From: Megasphaera massiliensis
GTDB lineage: Bacteria > Bacillota > Negativicutes > Veillonellales > Megasphaeraceae
DNA length: 60,129 nucleotides
Reading direction: 5' to 3'
Assembly (NCBI RefSeq): GCF_000455225.1
Contig: NZ_HF954559.1
Span: 117,680-177,808, forward strand
Shown here: positions 35,506 to 42,516 of the stretch, piece by piece
How the letters are laid out: every line of letters starts with the position of its first letter
Position numbering within the stretch: position 1 is the stretch's first letter
Notes under the pieces: model-generated
The model's input: only the letters and a program-made list of their open reading frames with translations
Database searches by the model: none
What the model was told of the DNA's origin: nothing
Translations under genes and position numbers: made by a program

Positions 35506-36390
35506 ATGTATAAATATGAATACAATAGCCTTCATGACCTGCTGACTCTGGCTGAAAAAGAAGGAACGACCTTGGCCGATATCGTCGTCCGTCATGAAGT
35601 AGAGTCATCGGAAGTTTCGGAAGAAAAAGTACGGGCCATGATGGACAGCCGCCTTGATGTTTTTCAGGAATCCATCGATGCCGGTATGAACGACCCGGGA
35701 AAATCGGTCAGCGGCCTTGTCGGCGGCGATGCCCATAAATTGGCCGGGAGCACGCCGACGCTTTTGGGAGCACTGGCCCATAAAGCCGCCATCTATGCCT
35801 TGGCGGTCAGTGAGGCGAACGCCAAGATGTTTAAAATCGTCGCCTGCCCGACGGCAGGGTCCTGCGGTATCGTTCCGGCCGTCATGATGGCCGAGGCCGA
35901 AACACTGAATATTTCCCGAGAAGCCATGGTAAACGCCTTGTTTATTGCATCGGGCATCGGCGCCGTCGTGTCTCACAATGCCACCGTTGCCGGCGCCGTC
36001 GGCGGCTGTCAGGCTGAATGTGGCACGGCAGCCGCTATGGCAGCCGCAGCGGCGGCATCCATGGCCGGCGGCAGTAACGATATGATTTTACAGGCTTTTG
36101 CCCTGTGCCTGAAAAATACCTTGGGGTTGGCCTGTGACCCCGTTGCCGGATTAGTGGAAGTACCCTGCGTCAAGCGCAATGCCGTCTTTGCCGTTGAAGC
36201 GCTGGCAGCAGCTGAAATGGCGCTGGCCGGGATTCAGAGCGTTATCCCGCCGGATGAAGTCATTGCGGCTATGGCTGAAATCGGCCGAATCATGCCGGTA
36301 GCATTAAAGGAAACGTCCGACGGGGGACTCGCTCGGACGGAAACGGGGAAGGCCATTGCTGCCCGATTGGAAAAGGCGATGGAGGCATAA
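35506..36390 (+). CDS. sdaAA: L-serine ammonia-lyase, iron-sulfur-dependent, alpha subunit
   Basis: The 294-residue catalytic subunit has VACPTAGSCGIVPAV, GAVGGCQAECGTAAAMAAAA and LGLACDPVAGLVEVPCVKRNA. The three conserved cysteines of these motifs bind the catalytic [4Fe-4S] cluster. It lies 10 bp after sdaAB and matches the two-subunit Firmicute enzyme in length. A bidirectional terminator follows. The cluster makes it oxygen-sensitive, in line with an anaerobe. Confidence 0.95.
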   Translation: MYKYEYNSLHDLLTLAEKEGTTLADIVVRHEVESSEVSEEKVRAMMDSRLDVFQESIDAGMNDPGKSVSGLVGGDAHKLAGSTPTLLGALAHKAAIYALAVSEANAKMFKIVACPTAGSCGIVPAVMMAEAETLNISREAMVNALFIASGIGAVVSHNATVAGAVGGCQAECGTAAAMAAAAAASMAGGSNDMILQAFALCLKNTLGLACDPVAGLVEVPCVKRNAVFAVEALAAAEMALAGIQSVIPPDEVIAAMAEIGRIMPVALKETSDGGLARTETGKAIAARLEKAMEA

Positions 36391-36421
36391 AAAACGCTTT
36401 CAGGGAGATTCGGGCCATGAA

Positions 36422-36445
36422 AAAGACTGCCCATAGGCAGTCTTT
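36422..36445. terminator. Bidirectional terminator between sdaAA and the 57-aa gene
   Basis: AAAGACTGCC (36422-36431) and GGCAGTCTTT (36436-36445) with a CATA loop; the minus-strand reading has five U. It can serve sdaAA and the convergent small gene. Confidence 0.8.
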
Positions 36446-36460
36446 CCGGCTCTTCCTGTA

Positions 36461-36634
36461 CTACTCTTTTTCCCTTATCTCTGCTCGGTTTTGCGCAAGT
36501 GCCGGCTGTTCCTCGAGACGGCGGTAAATCATTCGGCATAGGCTGGCAGAAATGGGAGCATCCTTAGGCTGACAGGTAAATTCAACGATCAATTCAGCTT
36601 CGAAACGATTCAGTTCTACCCAGCGTACCTTCAA
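36461..36634 (-). CDS. Small conserved-looking hypothetical protein (57 aa)
   Basis: A minus-strand ORF starts at TTG (36634), nine bases after AAAGGG, and ends at TAG (36461). It reads KVRWVELNRFEAELIVEF, then CQPKDAPISASLCRMIYRRL and a charged tail (RAEIREKE). It has its own consensus-spaced promoter and a terminator directly after it. Composition (E, R, L rich, no long low-complexity runs) is protein-like. I do not recognise a family. It is convergent with sdaAA. The TTG start and short length mean routine gene calling could miss it. Confidence 0.6.
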   Translation of the reverse strand: MKVRWVELNRFEAELIVEFTCQPKDAPISASLCRMIYRRLEEQPALAQNRAEIREKE

Positions 36635-36681
36635 TGTAAGTCATCCCTTTGCGGTTAATATAGTTCGGTTCGTTACTTCTT

Positions 36682-36710
36682 ATTTTACTATACCGCCCGG
36701 CCTTTTACAA
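36682..36710 (-). promoter_or_regulatory. Promoter of the 57-aa gene
   Basis: On the minus strand a TTGTAA -35 (36705-36710) and a TAAAAT -10 (36682-36687) are separated by 17 bp. Confidence 0.55.
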
Positions 36711-36731
36711 GACAGTTTGCGGCCCTCTGAG

Positions 36732-36760
36732 TTGACAATTTTGAGGTTTGTTGCTATGAT
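36732..36760 (+). promoter_or_regulatory. Promoter of the candidate small RNA
   Basis: A consensus TTGACA -35 (36732-36737) and a TATGAT -10 (36755-36760) are 17 bp apart. Transcription would start near 36767. Confidence 0.75.
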
Positions 36761-36766
36761 ATATCC

Positions 36767-36888
36767 CGTCAATTGAACAGGCGATACGGTCCGCAGGGAA
36801 TCTCTCCGACAAGGAGGCTGGCGACTCTGAAACGGTTATCGTCATAATCGTGAAAGAGGGGGCTTCGCATTTGCGCCGCCCCTTTTTT
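36767..36888 (+). ncRNA. Candidate structured small RNA or riboswitch of unknown class
   Basis: A ~120-nt transcript is framed by a strong promoter and an intrinsic terminator (GGGGC 36859-36863 with GCCCC 36878-36882, then six T). Inside, GGCGATA (36781-36787) can pair with TATCGTC (36837-36843). It encloses CAGGG-AA-TC / GA-CTCTG and a CTCC-GACAA-GGAG hairpin, a compact three-level fold. The element ends about 65 bp before a gene with its own -10 box (TATAAT 36916-36921). It can therefore be a free RNA or a premature-termination leader. It resembles no class I can name; a fluoride-riboswitch-like layout was considered but the pseudoknot partner is missing. Confidence 0.55.
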
Positions 36889-36954
36889 GATTGCCAAAAG
36901 ACGGAATATTTATGTTATAATGAAGTTGAGTATAACGCAAAGGGGGGAGATTCC

Positions 36955-37685
36955 ATGAATACCTTACCGTTACAGACCGCCTGTCGGCCCCGATTTTTTT
37001 CCTTAACGGATACAAAAAAATTAATGGGCTGCACCATGAATACGGACAGGCTGTCCAACAGTATTTCCACCGCCTTTTTCCTCACCGCCGCTGGCAGGTT
37101 TTTCGAGATCCCATTGGCACACCGCTGTCCATCGATGTAGAAATCCTGTACCCGACGGAGGAAGAGCCATTTTACCTGCTTCATACCATGGGCATGAGTG
37201 CGGCGCCCATGCGCTATCCGTCCGGTAACTTTGCGGCGGCGAACGAAAGCTACAGTGAATTGTGTCTCATCCTTCCGGCTCGCTGGCCTTTTCGGCGAGA
37301 GCGGGGCCTGTCACTGAATGATAAGGCGGCCTGGCCGATTTGGCTGCTCATGGAATTGGGCCGCTTTCCCCACGTTCACGACGTATGGATGGGGTATGGC
37401 TTTTTGCTGCCCAATCGGGAAAAACCGGAGTCTTTTGCTGAGGATACAGCGCTGTCCGGCATTGTCATCGTTCAGTTTGAAGGACAGCTGGGAGGCGTTA
37501 AGATGCCCGATGGGACGGCAGTGGAACTTCTCATGCCTATCCTTTTATATAAGGAGGAAATGGATCTGTGCAGCGATATTGGCATTGACAGCTTGGTCGA
37601 TGCGGTTCTCGATGAATGCGGCGGTTCCTTCCTGCTCAATAAAGATCGGCCGAATATCGCCCTCGAGGACGATACGGGGCCTTAA
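36955..37685 (+). pseudogene. Suppressor-of-fused domain protein, frameshifted near the N-terminus
   Basis: The start at 36955 has AAAGGGGGGAG five bases upstream and reads MNTLPLQTACRPRFFSLTDTKK, then goes out of frame and stops at 37140. In the -1 frame the sequence continues seamlessly: KINGLHHEYGQAVQQYF, IGTPLSIDVEILYP, LLHTMGMSAAPMRYP and SELCLILPARWPF to the stop at 37685. These are SUFU-domain features (immunity-like or regulatory proteins in bacteria). The shift lies in a run of seven A (37014-37020), which in the zero frame is an A-AAA-AAA slippery heptamer, or possibly in the seven T at 36994-37000. It may be a true lesion, programmed slippage or a homopolymer sequencing error. I see no direct link to the molybdenum-enzyme genes that follow. 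Confidence 0.6.
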
Positions 37686-37705
37686 AGAAAGGTGGATGGA
37701 CGATT

Positions 37706-38441
37706 GTGATTACCAGTACGACGACGCTCGTTCCAGATAGTCCGGCTGCTGCCTATGATGCCTATCGTCAGGCTGCGTCCGCTGTTTTTTTAGCGGGAAC
37801 GCAGGGGTTGAAATATAGAAAAGAGCATTATGAGTTGGCCGTTGATCTATCGAAGGCCGGGCTCAGCTACATTGAAGAGGAAGGCGATGAAATCGATATC
37901 GGCGCCATGACGCCCTTATGGCAGATTAAGATTTCCCCGGTCATTCAGAAACTGGCCGGCGGTGCCGTCAGCCGTGCCATCAGTGATATTGCCGATAAAG
38001 ATATTCAGCGCTACGGAACTCTTGGCGGCGTTATTTCAGGGAAAGGTGCTTTTTCCGTGTTGCTGCCGATTCTCCTGTCTCTGCACGTCGACGTGCTGCT
38101 CCAGGATAAGGGGCGCATGAGTTTAGAAGATTACCTGCAGTGCCCTCCCATGGGCGAATTGGTTACGGGTATTTCCATTGCCCGAGAAGAAGTGTATACT
38201 GCGTATAAGGCCTATCGGCGGCCGTCCCGGAGCAGCTGCCATTGCCCGGTCGGCCAGTGATGAATTGACGGAAAAGGGCATGGCGGTTAAGGAAAATGTA
38301 GCCCACTTAGCCAGTGAAGAACTGGATTTTGGGAATTTCGGTACCTGCTCGGAAGCGGAACGGCGGAGTTTGACGATTGAAATGGTTCGCAGTCTTATTA
38401 AAGCGGCTTCGAAGGGATACAGCCGTCATATTGCAAATTAG
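37706..38441 (+). pseudogene. Molybdopterin dehydrogenase FAD-binding subunit (XdhB/CoxM-like), frameshifted
   Basis: From GTG (37706, AAAGGTGG upstream) the reading shows the PCMH-type FAD fold. FLAGTQGLKYR replaces the usual AGGTDL loop. DLSKAGLSYIEEEGDEIDIGAMTPLWQI and IQRYGTLGGVISG (equivalent to RN.GTIGGN) follow, then LPILLSLHVDVLLQDKG. The frame stops at 38260. The C-terminal domain (RPGAAAIARSASDEL to SRHIAN) continues in the +1 frame to 38441. The break lies in the G/C-rich stretch around 38212-38226. No molybdopterin or 2Fe-2S subunit is adjacent. The gene is probably decaying or needs resequencing. Its family partner, a YqeC-type maturation factor, follows. Confidence 0.65.
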
Positions 38442-38463
38442 GCGTATAAAAGGGGGTTCATTC

Positions 38464-39252
38464 ATGTTTAAAGATAATCGTTGGCGGCGTATGCTGCAGC
38501 CTGGAATTACGGCCATTGTAGGCGCCGGCGGAAAGACGACAGTATTGGAGCGTCTCGGCACGTATGGCCACGGAGGCCATTTGCCTATGATGGTCAGCAG
38601 TATCGTTCCCATGGACAGCATGCGCGTCGACAATGTCGAGCCGTTTGACGTCATCTGCACGAAAGATGTCGAAAAGGGTGAAGCTTTTTGTGCCGAACGA
38701 ATCGCAGCCGGACACGTGCCGGCCTGGTTTGCCGGTCTCGATGATCAGGACTGCTATATCGGCCTTGATCCTAAGGTCATCGATGAAATCAAACAGCGTC
38801 ATCCGGCTTGGTATATTCTCATCGAGGGAGATGCCGGTCGTGATAAATGGCTCAAGGCACCCCTGGCTGACGATATCCCCCTGCCTGAAAGCTGCGATAC
38901 GGTCATCGGTGTCCTCAACCTGCAAATGCTGGGAAATGTCATCAGCGGTGATAAGATAGAGGGTGTCGAAACGGCGGCGGCTATCATGGGACGTCCTTGC
39001 GGTGCCGTTATTACGCCGGCCATGTTGGCTAAGCTCATCCGGCATCCGCGCGGCTTGTTCCGCGGTACGCGCTGCACGCGCATCCTTTTCTGCACGGGTT
39101 ATAATTCTGTCCAGCACCGCATGACGGAAGCGCTCCTCGACGATCTTGAAGACTTCGACCTTACGGCCAGTGTCCTGGCTGACGGCTATCGAGAAACCTG
39201 CACGATACGGCAGTATATTAATTATGATAATGTAAGAAAGAAACGGATGTAG
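38464..39252 (+). CDS. yqeC: Selenium-dependent hydroxylase accessory protein YqeC
   Basis: The 262-residue protein opens with ITAIVGAGGKTTVLERLG, a P-loop-like glycine-rich motif of the YqeC family. It then has YILIEGDAGRDKWLKAPL, the conserved EGDG/AR..PLKAP-type segment, and GVLNLQMLGNVI. YqeC accompanies selenium-dependent molybdenum hydroxylases, probably in cofactor maturation. The ATG at 38464 follows AAAGGGGG by eight bases; a longer ORF upstream belongs to the frameshifted FAD gene. It appears intact although the preceding enzyme gene is not. Confidence 0.82.
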   Translation: MFKDNRWRRMLQPGITAIVGAGGKTTVLERLGTYGHGGHLPMMVSSIVPMDSMRVDNVEPFDVICTKDVEKGEAFCAERIAAGHVPAWFAGLDDQDCYIGLDPKVIDEIKQRHPAWYILIEGDAGRDKWLKAPLADDIPLPESCDTVIGVLNLQMLGNVISGDKIEGVETAAAIMGRPCGAVITPAMLAKLIRHPRGLFRGTRCTRILFCTGYNSVQHRMTEALLDDLEDFDLTASVLADGYRETCTIRQYINYDNVRKKRM

Positions 39253-39257
39253 TACGA

Positions 39258-40163
39258 ATGAAACAAACAGGAAGATTATTTTTTGGATGTATTTTGTGCG
39301 CTGCCCTGGTAACCTTGGGCTTTCTATTGAATGTCGACCGCGATGAAGTCATTGCTGCGGCGGAAGAGAGCCACGTCCCACCGGTGAAGGAAGTTTTTTC
39401 TTCAAAACCCGATGTGGCCTTCGTCGGCGACGATTTTTCTCTGCCTGCTGTGGATAATGATAAACCGGTTTATGATAAATATACGACTCGTCAGCGTCAG
39501 GAAAAAGGCCTTCCGACGACGTATGGCGGGGTGCGGGATTACTATTACGGCGACAACGTCGTGTACCTGACTTTCGATGACGGGCCGAATGATAAGAATA
39601 CGCCGCGGATCTTGGAAATCCTGAAAAAAGAAAATATAAAAGCCACCTTTTTCTTGACCGGTCAGAACGTCGTCCGTTATCCTGATGTGGTCAAGCAGAT
39701 TTATCAATCCGGAAATGCCATGGGGCTTCACTCCTATACCCATGATTATAAAAAAATATACCAATCGCCTAAGGCGTATATCGGTGAAATGATGGAGACC
39801 GAAGAGGCAATTTATGGTATCATCGGCGTCCGGCCGATTATCTCCCGGGCACCGGGCGGAACAAAAGGGCACTTTACCGATGCTTTTTGGCCGGCTATTG
39901 AAGAACTCGGGTATGTTGAAGTTGGTTGGAATGCCCTGACCGGCGATGCCGACGGTACCGGGAAGTCTGCCGGAAAGGCCGTTGAGAATATTAAACAGCA
40001 GCTTGAACTGCGGCCGTACCTTCACCGCCATCTGGTTATCCTTATGCATGATGCCTCGGGGCACGGTGCGACGGTCGACGCTCTGCCGGCCATCATTAAG
40101 CTCTTGAAAGACCGGGGTTATACCTTCCGCGTCGTTACGACAGCTATCCCGCCGTCCTGGTAA
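39258..40163 (+). CDS. Polysaccharide deacetylase family protein (NodB domain)
   Basis: The 301-residue protein has an N-terminal membrane anchor or signal (residues 5-25, LFFGCILCAALVTLGFLL) and a linker. The NodB domain starts at about residue 95. VYLTFDDGPNDKNTPRIL gives motif 1 with the catalytic Asp pair. GLHSYTHDYKKI is motif 2 with the zinc His residues, RAPGG is motif 3, and VILMHDASGHGATVDALP is motif 5. It likely removes acetyl groups from peptidoglycan or another envelope glycan outside the membrane. It begins five bases after yqeC with only a weak GGATG site, and a strong terminator follows. Confidence 0.92.
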   Translation: MKQTGRLFFGCILCAALVTLGFLLNVDRDEVIAAAEESHVPPVKEVFSSKPDVAFVGDDFSLPAVDNDKPVYDKYTTRQRQEKGLPTTYGGVRDYYYGDNVVYLTFDDGPNDKNTPRILEILKKENIKATFFLTGQNVVRYPDVVKQIYQSGNAMGLHSYTHDYKKIYQSPKAYIGEMMETEEAIYGIIGVRPIISRAPGGTKGHFTDAFWPAIEELGYVEVGWNALTGDADGTGKSAGKAVENIKQQLELRPYLHRHLVILMHDASGHGATVDALPAIIKLLKDRGYTFRVVTTAIPPSW

Positions 40164-40221
40164 AAGCATACATGCTATGTGTATAAAGTATGTAAAAAAT
40201 CGACCGGTTAAACGATTATCT

Positions 40222-40261
40222 ACAAGGATTCTCATATCTATACAGAGAATCCTTGTTTTTT
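40222..40261 (+). terminator. Terminator before the aromatic operon
   Basis: ACAAGGATTCTC (40222-40233) and GAGAATCCTTGT (40245-40256) form a perfect 12-bp stem followed by a T-tract. It separates the deacetylase transcript from the aro promoter. Confidence 0.92.
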
Positions 40262-40266
40262 TAGCC

Positions 40267-40295
40267 TTGACAACTATCTCGTTGAGGTATACAAT
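40267..40295 (+). promoter_or_regulatory. aro operon promoter
   Basis: A consensus TTGACA (40267-40272) and TACAAT (40290-40295) are spaced 17 bp apart, placing the start near 40302, 27 nt before the leader peptide ATG. Confidence 0.85.
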
Positions 40296-40328
40296 GACGA
40301 CAACGAATTTTTAAATGAGGAGATCATT

Positions 40329-40496
40329 ATGAATATGCCATGCTTACGTCAGGCAATTGAATACGTCTTTACTTATTTTGGCTGGGGCTACCTGTATTTT
40401 AGCGCCGGCTATTTTTGGTGCGACGAATTCAATACGACCGATGTAGACATGAGGAGACTTCTATCTGTTCCCTTGAAGCCGGCTTTAGCCGGATAA
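40329..40496 (+). CDS. Aromatic-rich leader peptide of the aro operon
   Basis: A 55-codon ORF starts at ATG 40329, behind GAGGAG, and ends at TAA 40496. Residues 12-34 contain five Tyr (12, 16, 21, 23, 28), five Phe (14, 17, 24, 29, 34) and two Trp (19, 30): 12 aromatic residues in 23. It sits between the operon promoter and an intrinsic terminator 40 bp after its stop. Stalling at any scarce aromatic aminoacyl-tRNA would change RNA folding downstream, the trp/phe-type attenuation mechanism. The mix of all three aromatics fits control of the common pathway. The tail contains CCGGCT-TT-AGCCGG (40479-40492), a hairpin that could take part in the switch. Confidence 0.85.
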   Translation: MNMPCLRQAIEYVFTYFGWGYLYFSAGYFWCDEFNTTDVDMRRLLSVPLKPALAG

Positions 40497-40535
40497 GAAA
40501 GGAACGAGGGACAGGCGAGAAATAAAGGCTTTTTG

Positions 40536-40564
40536 AAGCAGGCTCATGGGAGCCTGCTTTTTTT
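40536..40564 (+). terminator. aro operon attenuator terminator
   Basis: AAGCAGGCTC (40536-40545) pairs with GAGCCTGCTT (40550-40559) around an ATGG loop, followed by a run of T. It lies between the aromatic leader peptide and aroF, 25 bp before the aroF start. The upstream AAGCC/GGCTT segments (40475-40479 with 40527-40531) offer competing pairings. Confidence 0.88.
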
Positions 40565-40588
40565 ATTTGAAAGGGAGGAGACACGACA

Positions 40589-41611
40589 ATGATTATTGTG
40601 TTGAAAGCAAATGCGACAAAAGAAGAAGTAAAACCATTGATTGACAGCCTCAAAGCCAAGGGGATGCAGATTGACATCAGTAAAGGTACCCGCCAGACCG
40701 TCATGGGACTTGTCGGAAACACCGGTGTCATCGATGTCGAACAGGTCCAAAGCTATGAATTTGTTGATAAAGTCATGCGTGTCGAAGTCCCTTACAAACG
40801 AGCCAGCCGTGCCTTTCATCCTCAGGATTCGGTCATTCCTGTCGGCAGCAGCGGTGTTTCTATCGGCGGTAAAAAATTAGCCGTCATTGCTGGTCCCTGC
40901 TCCATTGAAACACCGGAGCAGATCGAAGGCGTCGCCTGTGACGTTGCAAAATCCGGGGCAGCTGTTCTTCGCGGCGGAGCTTTTAAACCGCGGACGTCGC
41001 CGTACTCCTTCCAAGGACTCGGAAATAAGGGGCTCGATATGCTGCGTGAGGCCGGCCGCAAGGCAAAACTTCCGGTCATCACGGAAATCATGTCGGCCGA
41101 TAAATTACCGGTCTTTCTCGAAGACGGCGTCGATATCATCCAAATCGGGGCCCGCAACATGCAGAACTTCGACCTCCTTCGGGAGGTCGGCAAGACGAGA
41201 AAGCCTGTCTTATTAAAAAGAGGCCTCAGCGCGACCATCGAAGAATGGCTCATGTCGGCGGAATACATCATGGCTGAAGGCAACCGCAACGTTATCCTCT
41301 GTGAACGCGGCATCCGGACCTTTGAGACTTATACCCGTAATACCCTGGATTTAAGTGCTGTCCTTGCCGTTAAAAGGCAAAGCCATTTACCCATCGTCGT
41401 CGATCCCAGTCATGCGACGGGAAAACGCTGGATGGTTGCTGATTTAGCCAGAGCCGCCGTGGCTGCCGGTGCCGATGGGCTGATGATTGAAGTACATAAT
41501 AATCCCGATAAGGCGTTGTGCGACGGTGCGCAGTCGATTACACCGGCCATGTTTACGGAGCTCATGGATTCACTTCGTAAATTAGCGCCCATTGTCGGAC
41601 GAGAATTATAA
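40589..41611 (+). CDS. aroF: 3-deoxy-7-phosphoheptulonate synthase (DAHP synthase)
   Basis: The 340-residue type I-beta DAHP synthase condenses phosphoenolpyruvate and erythrose 4-phosphate, the first step of aromatic biosynthesis. Residues 1-75 form the N-terminal ferredoxin-like regulatory domain (MIIVLKANATKEEVKPLID) that binds Tyr/Phe in this subclass. The barrel has VIAGPCSIETPEQIEG, RGGAFKPRTSPYSFQG, QIGARNMQNFDLL, LLKRGLSATIEEWL and VVDPSHATGKR, containing the metal and PEP ligands. AAGGGAGGAG precedes the ATG. Feedback at the enzyme and attenuation in the leader would act together. Confidence 0.96.
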   Translation: MIIVLKANATKEEVKPLIDSLKAKGMQIDISKGTRQTVMGLVGNTGVIDVEQVQSYEFVDKVMRVEVPYKRASRAFHPQDSVIPVGSSGVSIGGKKLAVIAGPCSIETPEQIEGVACDVAKSGAAVLRGGAFKPRTSPYSFQGLGNKGLDMLREAGRKAKLPVITEIMSADKLPVFLEDGVDIIQIGARNMQNFDLLREVGKTRKPVLLKRGLSATIEEWLMSAEYIMAEGNRNVILCERGIRTFETYTRNTLDLSAVLAVKRQSHLPIVVDPSHATGKRWMVADLARAAVAAGADGLMIEVHNNPDKALCDGAQSITPAMFTELMDSLRKLAPIVGREL

Positions 41612-41628
41612 GGAAAGCTGGGTGTGTA

Positions 41629-42516
41629 ATGGATACGGAAGCTAGTGGTTTTAATACGAACGAGACGGTAGCTATCATCGGCTTAGGGCTCATGGGCGGT
41701 TCTTTCGCCCGCGGCCTGCGGCGCATCGGCGTAAAGCATATCATCGCCGTCGATCCCGATGAGAAGGCCCTCCAAAAGGCTAAACAGGAAGGGATGGTCG
41801 ACGAAGTCTATACGACGGGCAGCGTCGCTTTGAAACGGGCTAAGATGATTATTTTCTGCACGGCGTCGGCGGTCATGATTCGATTTTTGGCTGAACATAA
41901 AGCCTTTTTTTCTCCCGGGACCATCGTAACTGACGTAGCCGGCATCAAGGGCGGTACGGCCGAAGCGATTAAGGCGCTTCTCCCGGATGGCGTTGACTTC
42001 ATCCCCGGTCATCCCATGGCCGGTCGGGAAGGGAAGGGCTATGCCATGGCCAGTGCCGACATTTTTAACAATGCGAACTATATCCTCGTACCGATGCCGG
42101 AAAATAAGGAAAATCACATCCTGGCCGTTACCAGTATGGCCATGGCTCTGGGCTGTGCCCATGTCGTTCGCGTATCGCCGGAAAAACACGATCGCTTCAT
42201 TGCTTATACCAGCTGCCTGCCCCATGTCTTGGCGACGGCTCTGGTCAATAGCGAATCGATGGATACGATGACCAAATACTTCGTAGCCGGCAGTTTTCGA
42301 GACGGCACCCGCGTAGCCGACATCAATGCCGCTTTGTGGACCAGCCTGTTCTTAGCCAATAAAGAGAATCTCATACATGAAATCGATTGCTTCCGAAATG
42401 CTTTACATGATTTTTCGACCATGCTCTCAGCGGAAGATACGGAAGGCATGACCCGATTTTTACAGCAAGCCGCCGCGCGGAGAAGGGACTTAGTTTATGA
42501 AACACATTCACGTTGA
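41629..42516 (+). CDS. tyrA: Prephenate dehydrogenase
   Basis: The 295-residue protein carries an N-terminal Rossmann domain (VAIIGLGLMGGSFARGLRR, residues 14-32). DVAGIKGGTAEAI and FIPGHPMAGREGKGYAMA follow, with the catalytic His and substrate residues, then a helical dimerisation domain. It oxidises prephenate to 4-hydroxyphenylpyruvate for tyrosine. It has no ACT domain, unlike many Firmicute TyrA proteins, so control probably rests on the leader and DAHP synthase. Its 3' end overlaps aroB by 20 bases. Confidence 0.94.
   Translation: MDTEASGFNTNETVAIIGLGLMGGSFARGLRRIGVKHIIAVDPDEKALQKAKQEGMVDEVYTTGSVALKRAKMIIFCTASAVMIRFLAEHKAFFSPGTIVTDVAGIKGGTAEAIKALLPDGVDFIPGHPMAGREGKGYAMASADIFNNANYILVPMPENKENHILAVTSMAMALGCAHVVRVSPEKHDRFIAYTSCLPHVLATALVNSESMDTMTKYFVAGSFRDGTRVADINAALWTSLFLANKENLIHEIDCFRNALHDFSTMLSAEDTEGMTRFLQQAAARRRDLVYETHSR

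Noticed and set aside
36781-36843. Fluoride (crcB) riboswitch
   Set aside because: The GGCGAT...CCGC...CTG..GACTC layout is similar, but the loop that should form the pseudoknot has no complementary partner.
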